Source: Selenomonas sp.
GTDB lineage: Bacteria > Bacillota > Negativicutes > Selenomonadales > Selenomonadaceae
Assembly: GCA_003518745.1 (NCBI GenBank)
Contig: DOYB01000240.1
Coordinates: forward strand, 1-15,570
Direction of reading: 5' to 3'
DNA: 15,570 nt
Shown here: one piece after another, positions 1 to 7,548 of the stretch
Numbering within the stretch: the stretch's first letter is position 1
How the letters are laid out: every line of letters starts with the position of its first letter
Made by a program: the position numbers and the translations under genes
The notes under the pieces: generated by a model
What the model was told of the DNA's origin: nothing
Database searches by the model: none
What the model saw: only the letters and a program-made list of their open reading frames with translations

Positions 1-57
1 CACTAGAACGAATTCAATCGGAAGTACGTAAACCTCTACAATAACAGGAGTGGAAAA

Positions 58-819
58 ATGCAGAACAAAAACTGGAAATCCTACGAAATGACAATAACCG
101 GCCTGCCACAGCAGGTCAAGTACAATGAGGACACGGTGAAAAACCTGTTTCTCCCCTTTCTGAGGGAACTATCAGCCCTGCAGGGCACTGTAGAGCGCAG
201 AATCGTGGTCTTTCTGGCCGCCCCGCCCGCAACCGGCAAATCTACTCTGGCTCAGTTTCTGGAACACCTTTCAAAGGAGGACCCCATGCTCACGAATATA
301 CGCGCCGTGGGCATGGATGGCTTCCACTATCCCAATGATTACCTGGAATCACACTACACCCTAATAGATGGGGAGTCAGTTCCAATGAAATCCATCAAGG
401 GCGCCCCGGAAACCTTCGATGTGGATGGTCTTCAGGCAAAGCTCAGGGCAGTGCGCAGGGCAGAAACAAAGTGGCCCGTATATGACCGCCGCATCCATGA
501 TGTCCGCCCAAATGTGGAAACAGTGGACGCGGACATAATCCTTGTAGAGGGCAACTGGCTGCTCCTGAAGGATTCCCGTTGGACCGATATCCGCATCCTT
601 GCTGACTACAGCGTATTCATCGAAGCCTCTCCCGAACTTCTGAAGGCTCGTCTCATAGAAAGAAAAATCCAGGGAGGACTCTCCCCCGAGGAAGCCGCGG
701 CCTTCTACGAGGCCAGTGACCGTCGCAATGTCGAACGTACCCTCAAGGATTCGGGAGCAGCCGACGAGGTCTGGATAATGCAAGAAGACGGCGATTTTGT
801 GAAAAATTTTGACGAATGA
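58..819 (+). CDS. P-loop nucleoside/nucleotide kinase-like protein (YggC / pantothenate-kinase-like group)
   Basis: A 253-residue soluble protein. The Walker A segment is AAPPATGKST at residues 54-63. It is followed by the GMDGFH stretch (85-90), which in the uridine kinase/pantothenate kinase superfamily carries the catalytic aspartate. KGAPETFD (114-121), YDRRIHDV (142-149) and VEGNWLLL (163-170) complete the pattern I associate with E. coli YggC and related putative sugar or nucleoside kinases. The true substrate cannot be read from the sequence; family members are annotated variously as nucleoside, fructose or pantothenate kinase. The start is supported by AGGAG at 46-50, seven bases before ATG. 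There is no second P-loop and no membrane segment. It is the first visible gene of a compact plus-strand train, 18 bases ahead of the exonuclease gene. Fold and superfamily are secure; the reaction is not. Confidence 0.85.
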   Translation: MQNKNWKSYEMTITGLPQQVKYNEDTVKNLFLPFLRELSALQGTVERRIVVFLAAPPATGKSTLAQFLEHLSKEDPMLTNIRAVGMDGFHYPNDYLESHYTLIDGESVPMKSIKGAPETFDVDGLQAKLRAVRRAETKWPVYDRRIHDVRPNVETVDADIILVEGNWLLLKDSRWTDIRILADYSVFIEASPELLKARLIERKIQGGLSPEEAAAFYEASDRRNVERTLKDSGAADEVWIMQEDGDFVKNFDE

Positions 820-837
820 AACTGACACACGGAAGGA

Positions 838-1392
838 ATGGAGAGGCTCATGGCGAATATTCCCTTGGAGGAGATAATCTGTTTCGATACCGAAACAACC
901 GGAGTTGGAGGCGATGCCGAAATCCTGCAGCTTTCAGTGATGGACGGTACCGGCAGCGTACTATTTGATGAATACATCCGTCCACGTCAAGCGCTCCGGT
1001 GGCCAGAGGCAGAACGGGTTCACCATATATCTCCCGAGATGGTTTCAGGACTTGATACTATAGACTCACATCGAGACCGTATTACAGCTATTCTGGATTC
1101 TGCCAAAATCTACGTGGGATACAATATAATCTTCGACATCCGAATGCTGAAGAATGAAGGCTTCTCTATGGCTCCCTTTCATAGGGCCGGGGTTCAGGTA
1201 ATCGATGTCATGCGCAATTTTGCTCCCATATATGGCGACTGGAATCCCTCAAGAAACTGTTATCGATGGCAGAAGCTTGAAACCTGTGCAAAGTACTATC
1301 AATATGACTGGGGTGACGAAAAGGCCCACGGCGCTTTAGCCGACACCAGAGCCACCCTGTACTGCTTTAAGCGTATGAACAATTTGGATTGA
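838..1392 (+). CDS. DEDDh-family 3'-5' exonuclease (DnaQ/PolC-epsilon-like)
   Basis: A stand-alone exonuclease domain of about 184 residues. Exo I is FDTETT (D17, E19), Exo II is GYNIIFD (N96, D100) and Exo III is HGALADT (H164, D169), so all four acidic metal ligands and the histidine general base of the DEDDh class are present. Such proteins remove nucleotides from DNA or RNA 3' ends; no polymerase, helicase or BRCT domain is attached, so the physiological substrate is unknown. The start is ambiguous. ATG 838 abuts GGAAGGA (831-837). ATG 850, which gives MANIPLEEI, lies three bases after GAGAGG (841-846) and leaves a more typical short N-terminus. The gene sits between the kinase and an unknown 115-residue gene with gaps of 17-18 bases, so it is probably cotranscribed with the cobalt/corrinoid genes downstream, a partnership I would not have predicted. 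Confidence 0.88.
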   Translation: MERLMANIPLEEIICFDTETTGVGGDAEILQLSVMDGTGSVLFDEYIRPRQALRWPEAERVHHISPEMVSGLDTIDSHRDRITAILDSAKIYVGYNIIFDIRMLKNEGFSMAPFHRAGVQVIDVMRNFAPIYGDWNPSRNCYRWQKLETCAKYYQYDWGDEKAHGALADTRATLYCFKRMNNLD

Positions 1393-1409
1393 GATAAGGA
1401 GGCTTTAGA

Positions 1410-1757
1410 ATGGTAGAGGAAAAGGAATTGGCCTTTTGGCTCGTGAAGAATGGATGGGTGGAATCTGCCCCCAAAGCGCTTCGCTTCGTGCACTCTGCTG
1501 CCGCGGGCGAATGCACTGAGGAAATGATGGATGCCCTTTCCATGAAAGTCCTGCTGGAAAAGGGCTCAGACCTGTTTGCCATCAATGATCTGAGCAAGGG
1601 ACTCCCCGAGGTTCACAGCGATGAGGTTTTGGCCCTGCTGAACCGTGCCATCGCTGATGCCACAAAGATGATTGAACATTGGCATGAGCACCCCTCAGAC
1701 ACGAACGCGAAATTTTTCCGTGTTAATCTGAAAAATGTAAATTGGGATGTAGAATAA
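1410..1757 (+). CDS. Conserved-looking hypothetical protein, 115 aa, unknown function
   Basis: I do not recognise this protein. It is acidic and soluble, with no signal peptide, membrane segment, cysteine cluster or nucleotide-binding motif. The N-terminal half (EEKELAFWLVKNGW, then a stretch rich in Ala, Glu and Met to about residue 55) and the segment VHSDEVLALLNRAIADATKMIEHW (about 71-94) look helical. The tail is more polar and ends VNWDVE. It is clearly a real gene: AAGGAGG at 1396-1402 stands seven bases from ATG, codon use resembles its neighbours, and it is packed 17 bases from both flanking genes. Its position between an exonuclease and cbiL gives no firm functional clue. A small adaptor or regulatory partner of a neighbour is possible, but that is only a guess. 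Confidence 0.8.
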   Translation: MVEEKELAFWLVKNGWVESAPKALRFVHSAAAGECTEEMMDALSMKVLLEKGSDLFAINDLSKGLPEVHSDEVLALLNRAIADATKMIEHWHEHPSDTNAKFFRVNLKNVNWDVE

Positions 1758-1774
1758 TAAAAGGAGATATGCAC

Positions 1775-2506
1775 ATGGCTGGTGATCGATTCAGACCGAA
1801 GGGAATTTTCTACGGAATAGGAGTGGGCCCGGGAGATCCTGAGCTTCTCACGGTAAAGGCCATTAGGGCCATTGAAGATGCCGATGCGGTTATCGCGCCG
1901 AAAACCGAGAAAAAAGAGGGCAGTGTCGCCCTCTCAATCGCGGGACCATATCTGAAGAAGGATGTGGAAATCGTATATCAGGTCTTCCCCATGATAAAGA
2001 ATTTCTCCGAGTCCTCCGACGCATGGGAACAGAACAAGGCAGAAATCCTAACGCTGCTGGAGGCCGGCAAGAACGTAGCCTTCCTGACCCTTGGAGATCC
2101 AATGTTCTACAGCACCTACATATACGTATACAGACTGCTGGAGCAGGAGAACATACATGTGGAAACAATACCCGGTGTTCCCGCCTTTGCGGCCATCGGA
2201 AGCCGCCTTGGATATCCAATCGTAGAGGGAAATGACATCCTGTCCATTATTCCCGCTACGGCAGATGAGGAAAAGATACGCCGTGCCATGTCCGTTTCAG
2301 ACAATGTGGTGCTGATGAAGGTGTACCATAACTTCCCGGAAATAGTGGATCTCCTGGAAGAGAACAACATGGCGGACAACTCCGTTATGGTAAGCCGCTG
2401 CGGCCTTGACAATGAACGCCGTATCGATGATATCAAAGCTCATAGAAATGATGAGGTAAACTACCTCTCCACTATTCTCGCCAGAAGAAATAGGGGAGAT
2501 GCGTAA
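1775..2506 (+). CDS. cbiL: Precorrin-2 / cobalt-factor II C20-methyltransferase
   Basis: Transfers a methyl group from S-adenosylmethionine to C20 of the corrin precursor, giving precorrin-3A or cobalt-factor III in cobalamin synthesis. The 243-residue length is normal for the family. The tetrapyrrole methyltransferase signature is FYGIGVGPGDPELLTVKA (12-29), followed by the second glycine-rich SAM loop TLGDPMFYST (105-114) and TIPGVPAFAA (131-140). ATG 1775 is chosen because AAGGAG (1761-1766) lies eight bases upstream. ATG 1769 would be only two bases from it, and ATG 1742 would overlap the previous gene. The stop TAA shares a base with the next start (TAATG at 2504-2508), implying translational coupling to the transporter lipoprotein. 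No other cbi/cob gene lies in the window, so the rest of the pathway must be encoded elsewhere. Whether the substrate is metal-free (CobI type) or cobalt-loaded (CbiL type) is inferred; an anaerobic lifestyle favours the latter. Confidence 0.92.
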   Translation: MAGDRFRPKGIFYGIGVGPGDPELLTVKAIRAIEDADAVIAPKTEKKEGSVALSIAGPYLKKDVEIVYQVFPMIKNFSESSDAWEQNKAEILTLLEAGKNVAFLTLGDPMFYSTYIYVYRLLEQENIHVETIPGVPAFAAIGSRLGYPIVEGNDILSIIPATADEEKIRRAMSVSDNVVLMKVYHNFPEIVDLLEENNMADNSVMVSRCGLDNERRIDDIKAHRNDEVNYLSTILARRNRGDA

Positions 2507-3465
2507 TGAGAGCAGCAAAACCGGCAAACCCCATTTTTATCTTGCTTTTACTGACCCTGCTTATAAGCTGCGCCGGATGTATGGAGTCCACCGACAATCC
2601 CTCCTCCGTTGATACCGGCTTCTGCACCATAGAGGACGATGCTGGCCGAAATGTCCTCCTTGCGAAGAAACCTGAACGCATAGCAGTGACCTCTGTTTCA
2701 TTCCTTGAGCCACTGCATGAGGTGGGTGGCGATGTGGTGGGTCGGCCTGATTCCAGAAACAAAATGCCCGACTACGCAAAGGATAAGCCCAGCATAGGAC
2801 AGGTCTACCAAATCGATGTTGAGAGGCTTCTGGCATGCCAGCCGGATCTGGTCATCATCAACAAGGGCATGAACGAAAAGCTTCTGGAGGTTCTTGAGAG
2901 TAACGGAATCCCCGCCATAGTGGTCAACATGAAAAGCTACAAGGACGTCAAGAATGAAATCACCATCTTCTCCCATATAGCAGGCAATACGGCAAAGGGA
3001 GAGCAGCTTATAGCCGGCATGGATCAGCGAATTCAGGGTACCATCGCCAAACTCCCCAAGGAAAAGAAACGTGTTGCTGTCCTCCACAGTACTGCCCAAG
3101 GGCTGAGCGTACAACTCGATGGCAGTATCGCAGGCAATATAGTCCAGTTACTGGGATGGGAAAATGTTGCTTCCGGCATGACACCAATGGAGAAAAATCC
3201 TGATGCCGCGCCCTACAGCATGGAAACCCTTGTCGAACAGAATCCGGAAATCATTTTTATCACCAGTATGGGCAAAATAGAGGACATAAAGGCAAACATG
3301 GACAAGATGATCAACGACAATCCCGCCTGGCAGACCATACCCGCCGTCAAAAACGGACAGATCTATTACCTTCCCCAGGATTTGTTCCTGCTAAGCCCCG
3401 GAATCCACTATCCGGAGGCAGTTGAGTTGATGGCCAGGCTGATTTATCCCGAGGTATTGAGATGA
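2506..3465 (+). CDS. ABC transporter substrate-binding lipoprotein (BtuF/FecB family; corrinoid or metal chelate)
   Basis: A 319-residue periplasmic-binding protein of the helical-backbone class used for cobalamin, haem and siderophores. The N-terminus has Arg/Lys, then the hydrophobic run IFILLLLTLLIS and the lipobox LISC with C22 as the likely lipidated residue; C25 follows closely. The mature part starts with DDAGRNVLLAKKPERIAVTS (45-64), a typical first strand of this family, and contains QIDVERLLACQPDLVI (102-117), also typical. It overlaps cbiL by one base, with a ribosome site AGGGGAG (2492-2498), and overlaps the permease gene in ATGA. The cbiL linkage makes cobalamin, cobinamide or cobalt chelate the best guess for the ligand, but iron-siderophore or haem uptake uses the same fold and cannot be excluded from sequence. 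Confidence 0.9.
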   Translation: MRAAKPANPIFILLLLTLLISCAGCMESTDNPSSVDTGFCTIEDDAGRNVLLAKKPERIAVTSVSFLEPLHEVGGDVVGRPDSRNKMPDYAKDKPSIGQVYQIDVERLLACQPDLVIINKGMNEKLLEVLESNGIPAIVVNMKSYKDVKNEITIFSHIAGNTAKGEQLIAGMDQRIQGTIAKLPKEKKRVAVLHSTAQGLSVQLDGSIAGNIVQLLGWENVASGMTPMEKNPDAAPYSMETLVEQNPEIIFITSMGKIEDIKANMDKMINDNPAWQTIPAVKNGQIYYLPQDLFLLSPGIHYPEAVELMARLIYPEVLR

Positions 3466-4469
3466 ACGTGGAAGGCCGGAGCGGCTCGGCCGGAAGCTCA
3501 GGACGGCGAATATCCCTTTTGGCGGTATTCGCCATTTTGGCCTGTATGGGTATGGTGGTCAGCATAATGAAGGGTTCTGTGGAAATCCTTCCCGGTGAAA
3601 TCTGGCAAGGACTGATTGGAAACGGCGCGGGGACACATGAACAGATTCTCAGAAATATACGGCTGCCCCGGACTATAGTCGCTGCTCTGGTGGGGATAAA
3701 CCTATCCCTTTCAGGGGCCATCCTGCAAGGTGTTATGAAGAACCCCCTGGCAGATCCCCACATAATTGGAATTTCCTCCGGCGCGGGACTTGCGGGCATA
3801 TTCATAATGCTCATGTTTCCGGAGGCAGGTTGGGCCATCACGCCGGTCGCCTTCCTTGGAGCAATGGGGGCTGCGCTCCTTATCTATATCCTCGCTTGGA
3901 AAAACGGGATACGTCCTATCCGAATCATTCTTGCGGGTGTAGCAGTGTCCGCCTTTCTGGGAGCAGGCATATCCGCCCTGATGATTTTCTATAGCGACAG
4001 GGTACACGGAGCGCTCATGTGGATGATTGGTGGCCTGTCTGCCAGAAGCTGGAGCCATGTGGATATTATATGGCCCTATGCCATGTTCGGCATTGCGCTG
4101 GCCATGATGGGCTCACGCCATCTCAACATCCTTCTGCTGGGAGACGAAATCGCCAAAGGACTTGGACTGAGGGTTGAGCTTACACGGATTCTGATGACGG
4201 CCCTGGCAGCTCTTCTGGCGGCAAGCGCCGTATCTGTGGTGGGGCTCCTTGGCTTTGTAGGGCTCATCGTCCCCCATGCCGCAAGGCTGATGATAGGCTC
4301 GGATTACCGGTTCCTGCTTCCCGCCTCAGCCCTTTTGGGCGCTGCTGTAGTGACCTTCAGCGATACATTTGCCCGTACCGCCTTCGCCCCTACAGAGCTT
4401 CCCGTAGGCATCATAATGGCAGTACTGGGCGCGCCCTTTTTCCTGTTCCTTCTAAGACGGGAACTGTAG
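3462..4469 (+). CDS. FecCD/BtuC-family ABC transporter permease
   Basis: A 335-residue inner-membrane permease, the usual length for the family, with about nine to ten hydrophobic segments from residue 18 to 331. Family landmarks are RNIRLPRTIVAALVG (64-78), GAILQGVMKNPLADPHIIGI (85-104), the GGLSARSW loop (190-197) and the cytoplasmic coupling region GLLGFVGLIVPHAARL (261-276), which contacts the ATPase. It is expected to dimerise and pair with the lipoprotein just upstream and the ATPase downstream. The start overlaps the lipoprotein stop in ATGA (3462-3465), so translation is coupled. The first 17 residues are unusually rich in Gly, Ser and Arg before the first membrane helix. Unlike most btuCD or fecDE pairs, the ATPase gene does not follow immediately: 179 bases containing a palindromic repeat intervene. 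Confidence 0.93.
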   Translation: MNVEGRSGSAGSSGRRISLLAVFAILACMGMVVSIMKGSVEILPGEIWQGLIGNGAGTHEQILRNIRLPRTIVAALVGINLSLSGAILQGVMKNPLADPHIIGISSGAGLAGIFIMLMFPEAGWAITPVAFLGAMGAALLIYILAWKNGIRPIRIILAGVAVSAFLGAGISALMIFYSDRVHGALMWMIGGLSARSWSHVDIIWPYAMFGIALAMMGSRHLNILLLGDEIAKGLGLRVELTRILMTALAALLAASAVSVVGLLGFVGLIVPHAARLMIGSDYRFLLPASALLGAAVVTFSDTFARTAFAPTELPVGIIMAVLGAPFFLFLLRREL

Positions 4470-4538
4470 GCTGAATTGGGAATTATCTATGCCCGATAGA
4501 AATATAGTAAACGACAGTATATCAGTCAACATTGTGCG

Positions 4539-4598
4539 TCCACCTCATCCACCGCTAACGCGGTCCCCCTTCCCCTCAAGGGGAAGGCCCTAAGTGGA
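4539..4598. repeat. Three-stem palindromic extragenic element between permease and ATPase genes
   Basis: The 179-base gap 4470-4648 holds nested inverted repeats. ACCGC (4551-4555) pairs with GCGGT (4560-4564) across TAAC. CCTTCCCC (4568-4575) pairs with GGGGAAGG (4580-4587) across TCAA. An outer pair TCCAC (4539-4543)/GTGGA (4594-4598) encloses both, so the unit folds as a compact cloverleaf-like RNA or DNA structure. No T-run follows, so it is not a standard terminator. A near-identical C-rich palindrome is, as I recall, dispersed in Negativicutes genomes. That is recollection and is not shown by this window, which holds one copy only. It probably landed inside an operon and now modulates stability or expression between permease and ATPase. 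The rest of the gap (4470-4538, 4599-4634) shows nothing convincing. Confidence 0.6.
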
Positions 4599-4648
4599 AG
4601 GACTTTTAGACAAGTACTCGATTACTATAAAATGAAAGGTTGTTATTT

Positions 4649-5434
4649 ATGAAGCTGGAGGCAAAGGATATCTCTGTCACCATATCCGGCAAGCCGATAC
4701 TCACCCACATAGGCTTAACCTTCACAGAGGGGAAACGTACCGCCATCATAGGGCCAAACGGCGCGGGAAAATCCACTCTTCTAAGGGTGCTTGCCTCCCT
4801 CAATACGGACTATGAAGGCGACGTACTGCTGGGCGGGGAAAATATCCGGGATATGGGCCGCAAAAGCGTTGCCCGTCGGCTCGCGATCCTCCCCCAGTCA
4901 ATGCAGGCGCCTCCCGACACAACGGTTCGCCGGCTGGTGGACTACGGACGCTTCCCCTACAGAGGTGTCTTCACCAGCAGCAATCCAAAGGAGGACCGGG
5001 AAGCAGTTGAATGGGCACTGTCCGTGACCCATTTGGAGCATATGGCAGACCGTCAGGTCATATCCCTGTCAGGCGGCGAGCGCCAAAGGGCATGGATTGC
5101 GATGGCACTGGCACAGCGGCCCGAAATCCTGCTGCTGGACGAGCCCACCACCTACCTTGACATTGCCCACCAGCTGGAGGTCATGCAGATTATCCGGCAG
5201 GTCAATGAATTGTACGGCATGACTGTCATAATGGTGCTGCACGATATCAACCACGCCCTCCAGTATGCGGATGAAATCGTGGTCATCAAGGACCATGGCA
5301 TTTACGCCCAGGGAGTACCACGCCATGTACTTACAGTGGACATGCTGGCAAAGGTCTTTGGAGTTCGTGCGGACATCTTCACCAACAGTCAGGGTATTTC
5401 AGTACTGTCACCAATTGAAATAGTCAGGAAATAA
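4649..5434 (+). CDS. ABC transporter ATP-binding protein (FecE/BtuD family)
   Basis: A 261-residue ATPase energising the preceding permease. Walker A is GPNGAGKST (35-43), the Q-loop glutamine is Q83 in LPQS, the ABC signature is LSGGERQR (140-147), Walker B is LLLDEP (161-166) and the switch histidine is H198 in VLHD. YGRFPYRG (99-106) is typical of FecE/BtuD proteins. The chosen ATG 4649 has AAAGG (4635-4639) nine bases upstream; a TTG at 4640 would add three residues but would leave almost no ribosome-site spacing. It belongs functionally with the binding protein and permease, from which the palindromic element separates it. No hairpin terminator is visible between its stop and the next gene. 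Confidence 0.93.
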   Translation: MKLEAKDISVTISGKPILTHIGLTFTEGKRTAIIGPNGAGKSTLLRVLASLNTDYEGDVLLGGENIRDMGRKSVARRLAILPQSMQAPPDTTVRRLVDYGRFPYRGVFTSSNPKEDREAVEWALSVTHLEHMADRQVISLSGGERQRAWIAMALAQRPEILLLDEPTTYLDIAHQLEVMQIIRQVNELYGMTVIMVLHDINHALQYADEIVVIKDHGIYAQGVPRHVLTVDMLAKVFGVRADIFTNSQGISVLSPIEIVRK

Positions 5435-5541
5435 ATCTGTATGAAAAAAATTTTTAGCAGGAAAACACAAAGATTATGTCGAATATAGGTGTGGGAATTA
5501 TGTGTAATAGTATTATTTAAATAAATGGGAGGCTTGTTTGA

Positions 5542-5814
5542 ATGGAATTAAAAAATTATATGGAAGACTATGTGGTCGCCAAAATCAATGAGGTCATCCC
5601 ACAGTATCCGAATTGCTGCTCCTGTGAAGCCTGCAAGCGTGACATTGCCATTCTGGCTCTTAATCATCTTCCCCCGAAGTACATTTCAACCGAAAAGGGG
5701 CAGATTTTTGCCCGTGTCGAGAGCATGGGCAGCCAGTACGAGGTCGAGACCATTAAACAAATTGCAGATGCCATCGCAATAGTTTCAGCACATCCCAGAC
5801 ATGAACCAAAATAA
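5542..5814 (+). CDS. comFB: ComFB-family protein (late competence development family)
   Basis: A 90-residue protein with the full ComFB pattern: N-terminal helix MELKNYMEDYVVAKINEV, a cysteine cluster C25, C26, C28, C31 (NCCSCEACKRDI) suited to binding a metal, then ALNHLPPKYIS (39-49) and a C-terminal helix ending in IAIVSAHP. In Bacillus subtilis the gene lies in the comF operon, but its role there is unclear. Family members in cyanobacteria have been reported as cyclic-di-GMP receptors, so a second-messenger role is possible. There is no comFA or comFC neighbour here. GGGAGG at 5527-5532 is nine bases from ATG. The AT-rich stretch ahead (5435-5541) may hold a promoter, though I could not define a convincing -35/-10 pair. 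A strong terminator follows three bases after the stop. Confidence 0.85.
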   Translation: MELKNYMEDYVVAKINEVIPQYPNCCSCEACKRDIAILALNHLPPKYISTEKGQIFARVESMGSQYEVETIKQIADAIAIVSAHPRHEPK

Positions 5815-5817
5815 GTT

Positions 5818-5857
5818 AAAGGCAGTTGCCGCACTTATGTGTGAGACAACTGCCTTT
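5818..5857. terminator. Intrinsic terminator between convergent genes, probably bidirectional
   Basis: AAAGGCAGTTG (5818-5828) pairs perfectly with CAACTGCCTTT (5847-5857). The loop can extend the stem through CGCAC/GTGTG. On the plus strand the helix runs into six T residues (5855-5860), ending the ComFB transcript. On the minus strand the tail reads TTTAACTTATTTT, a weaker U-tract, so it probably also ends the long minus-strand operon whose last stop codon (5860-5862) touches the T-run. Confidence 0.9.
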
Positions 5858-5859
5858 TT

Positions 5860-7044
5860 TCATTTCCTATGATTTTTCAAGAAATTTTCTATTCGGGTAA
5901 GGGCGCTTGAAATCTTATTCGTCGAGGTCGCGTAGGAGCAGCGTACATGCCCCTCCCCACAGGCTCCGAAGGCGCTTCCCGGAACCAGGGCCACATGCTC
6001 TGCCTGAAGCAGGGCCTCCGCGAACTCATCGGAACTGTATCCGGTGGATTCTATGCTTGGGAAGATGTAGAAGGCCCCCTTAGGTTCAAAACAGGAAAGC
6101 CCCATTTTGGTAAATCCGTCATATATGAGCCTTCTCCTGCGGTCATATTCCGCCACCATCTTCTTCATGTACTTCTCACCGTGGCGCAGAGCCTCAATGG
6201 CAGCCATCTGAGCCGTAATTGGCGCGCACAACATGGTGTACTGATGTATCTTTGTCATGGCAGCTATGATGTCGGGATTGCCCATCGCGTAGCCGATTCG
6301 CCACCCCGTCATGGCATAGGCCTTGGAAAAGCCATTCAGGAGTATGGTGCGTTCCAGCATATTCGGCAAAGATGAAAAGCATACATGCGGCTCCTCCCCA
6401 TAGGTGAGGTCACCGTAGATTTCATCCGAAATCACGATGAGATCATGCTTTTCCGCGAAGTCGGCAACGGCAAGGAGATCCTTTTTCTCCATTATGGCAC
6501 CCGTAGGATTATTGGGATAGCCTATTAGCAGCGCGCGGGTTTTCGGCGTGATGTGCTCCTCCAGCTCTGACGGAGTAATGCGGAATTCATTCTCTATCTT
6601 TGCCGGAACCGCAACGGGAACACCACCTGCCAGTATCGTACAAGCCTGATATGAAACATAGCATGGCTCTGGAATCAGCACCTCGTCCCCCGGAGACAGT
6701 ATGGCGCGCATGGCAAGATCCAGAGCTTCGCTTACTCCCACCGTAACCAGTATATCAGTACCGGCATCGTAGGAGATTCCGTAGCGGCCTTCGTAATACT
6801 TTGAAAGCTCCTCCCTCAGTTCAGGCATGCCGCGATTCGCCGTATAGGACGTATATCCCTGCTCCAGACTGTATACGCAGCTTTCACGGATGGACCAGGG
6901 AGTAACGAAATCCGGTTCGCCCACCCCCAGGGAGATAACATCGTCCATCTGGGCAGCGATATCGAAGAATTTTCGTATACCGGAGGGGGCAATTGCATTG
7001 ACCGCCGGAGACATGCGCTGCTTCCATTCACCGGTAGTCTTCAT
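5860..7044 (-). CDS. PLP-dependent class I/II aminotransferase, AlaT/YugH-like
   Basis: A 394-residue fold-type I aminotransferase. Visible landmarks: GVGEPDF (40-46), YTSYTANRG (64-72), NNPTG (178-182), SDEIY with the cofactor-binding Asp (206-210), SKAYAMTGWRIGY with Schiff-base lysine K241, and the carboxylate-binding arginine expected near R378 in the EGHVRCSYA segment. The N-terminal motif SGIRKFFDIAAQMDDVISLG and the preceding Lrp-type gene strongly resemble the B. subtilis yugG-yugH (alaR-alaT) pair, in which the enzyme is an alanine transaminase. Aspartate or another small amino acid as substrate remains possible. The start overlaps the regulator stop in ATGA (7041-7044), so the two are translationally coupled. 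It is the last gene of the minus-strand operon and ends at the shared terminator. Confidence 0.92.
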   Translation of the reverse strand: MKTTGEWKQRMSPAVNAIAPSGIRKFFDIAAQMDDVISLGVGEPDFVTPWSIRESCVYSLEQGYTSYTANRGMPELREELSKYYEGRYGISYDAGTDILVTVGVSEALDLAMRAILSPGDEVLIPEPCYVSYQACTILAGGVPVAVPAKIENEFRITPSELEEHITPKTRALLIGYPNNPTGAIMEKKDLLAVADFAEKHDLIVISDEIYGDLTYGEEPHVCFSSLPNMLERTILLNGFSKAYAMTGWRIGYAMGNPDIIAAMTKIHQYTMLCAPITAQMAAIEALRHGEKYMKKMVAEYDRRRRLIYDGFTKMGLSCFEPKGAFYIFPSIESTGYSSDEFAEALLQAEHVALVPGSAFGACGEGHVRCSYATSTNKISSALTRIENFLKNHRK

Positions 7045-7520
7045 GGGGACACCACCAATCTGCGGTCACGTTCCTTGTCCTCCATGATTATCCCATCCTT
7101 CTTATAGGCCTTGAGCATGAAATGACTGCGGGTCGCGGTCACGCCATCTATGGTAGCGAGACGGGTGGCAACGAAATTCGAAACATCCCTGAGGGAAGTC
7201 CCTTCCAAAATAACCAGCAGATCGAAGCTGCCGCTCATAAGGTATACAGTACGCACCTCATCAAATCTGTAGATGCGTTCCGCTATGGCATCAAAGCCCA
7301 CTTCACGTTGGGGCGTCAAATTGATTTCGATGATGGCCGTAACCGTATCATCCCCGAATTTTTCTCTATTGATCAGAGTATTGTAAGAGAGAATAATCTT
7401 ATCCTTCTCCAGCTCCGCGATCTGCTTCTCAACCTCATACTCGCTTCTATGGAGCATTGTTGCCAGTTCGCTTATCGGGCGTCTGGCATCATGCTCCAAA
7501 AGCTCCAGTAATTCACGCAT
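7041..7520 (-). CDS. Lrp/AsnC-family transcriptional regulator, AlaR/YugG-like
   Basis: A 159-residue feast/famine regulator: winged helix-turn-helix at residues 1-50 (RRPISELATMLHRSEYEVEKQIAELEKDKII) and a RAM/SAM ligand-binding domain from about 58 to 140, with the conserved turn SGSFDLLV (96-103). Proteins of this type form octamers and sense amino acids. The tail from about 142 is long and charged (KDGIIMEDKERDRR). AGGAGG at 7528-7533 is seven bases from the ATG. It lies 28 bases after rel and overlaps the aminotransferase start, so it most likely controls that gene, by analogy with AlaR controlling AlaT. Its first helix starts almost at the N-terminus, without the short lead seen in E. 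coli Lrp. Confidence 0.92.
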   Translation of the reverse strand: MRELLELLEHDARRPISELATMLHRSEYEVEKQIAELEKDKIILSYNTLINREKFGDDTVTAIIEINLTPQREVGFDAIAERIYRFDEVRTVYLMSGSFDLLVILEGTSLRDVSNFVATRLATIDGVTATRSHFMLKAYKKDGIIMEDKERDRRLVVSP

Positions 7521-7548
7521 ACATCGGCCTCCTTTTTAAGTCCTGATC

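Noticed and set aside
4604..4631. Possible promoter ahead of the FecE-type gene (TTTTAG or TTAGAC with TATAAA at 4626-4631)
   Set aside because: Spacings of 14-16 bases with poor -35 matches, and the predicted start would fall inside the ribosome site; transcription from upstream is simpler.
5435..5541. Possible promoter in the AT-rich stretch before the ComFB gene (TAATAG/TATTAT around 5505-5518)
   Set aside because: No acceptable -35 at 16-18 bases upstream; AT-richness alone produces such -10 matches.
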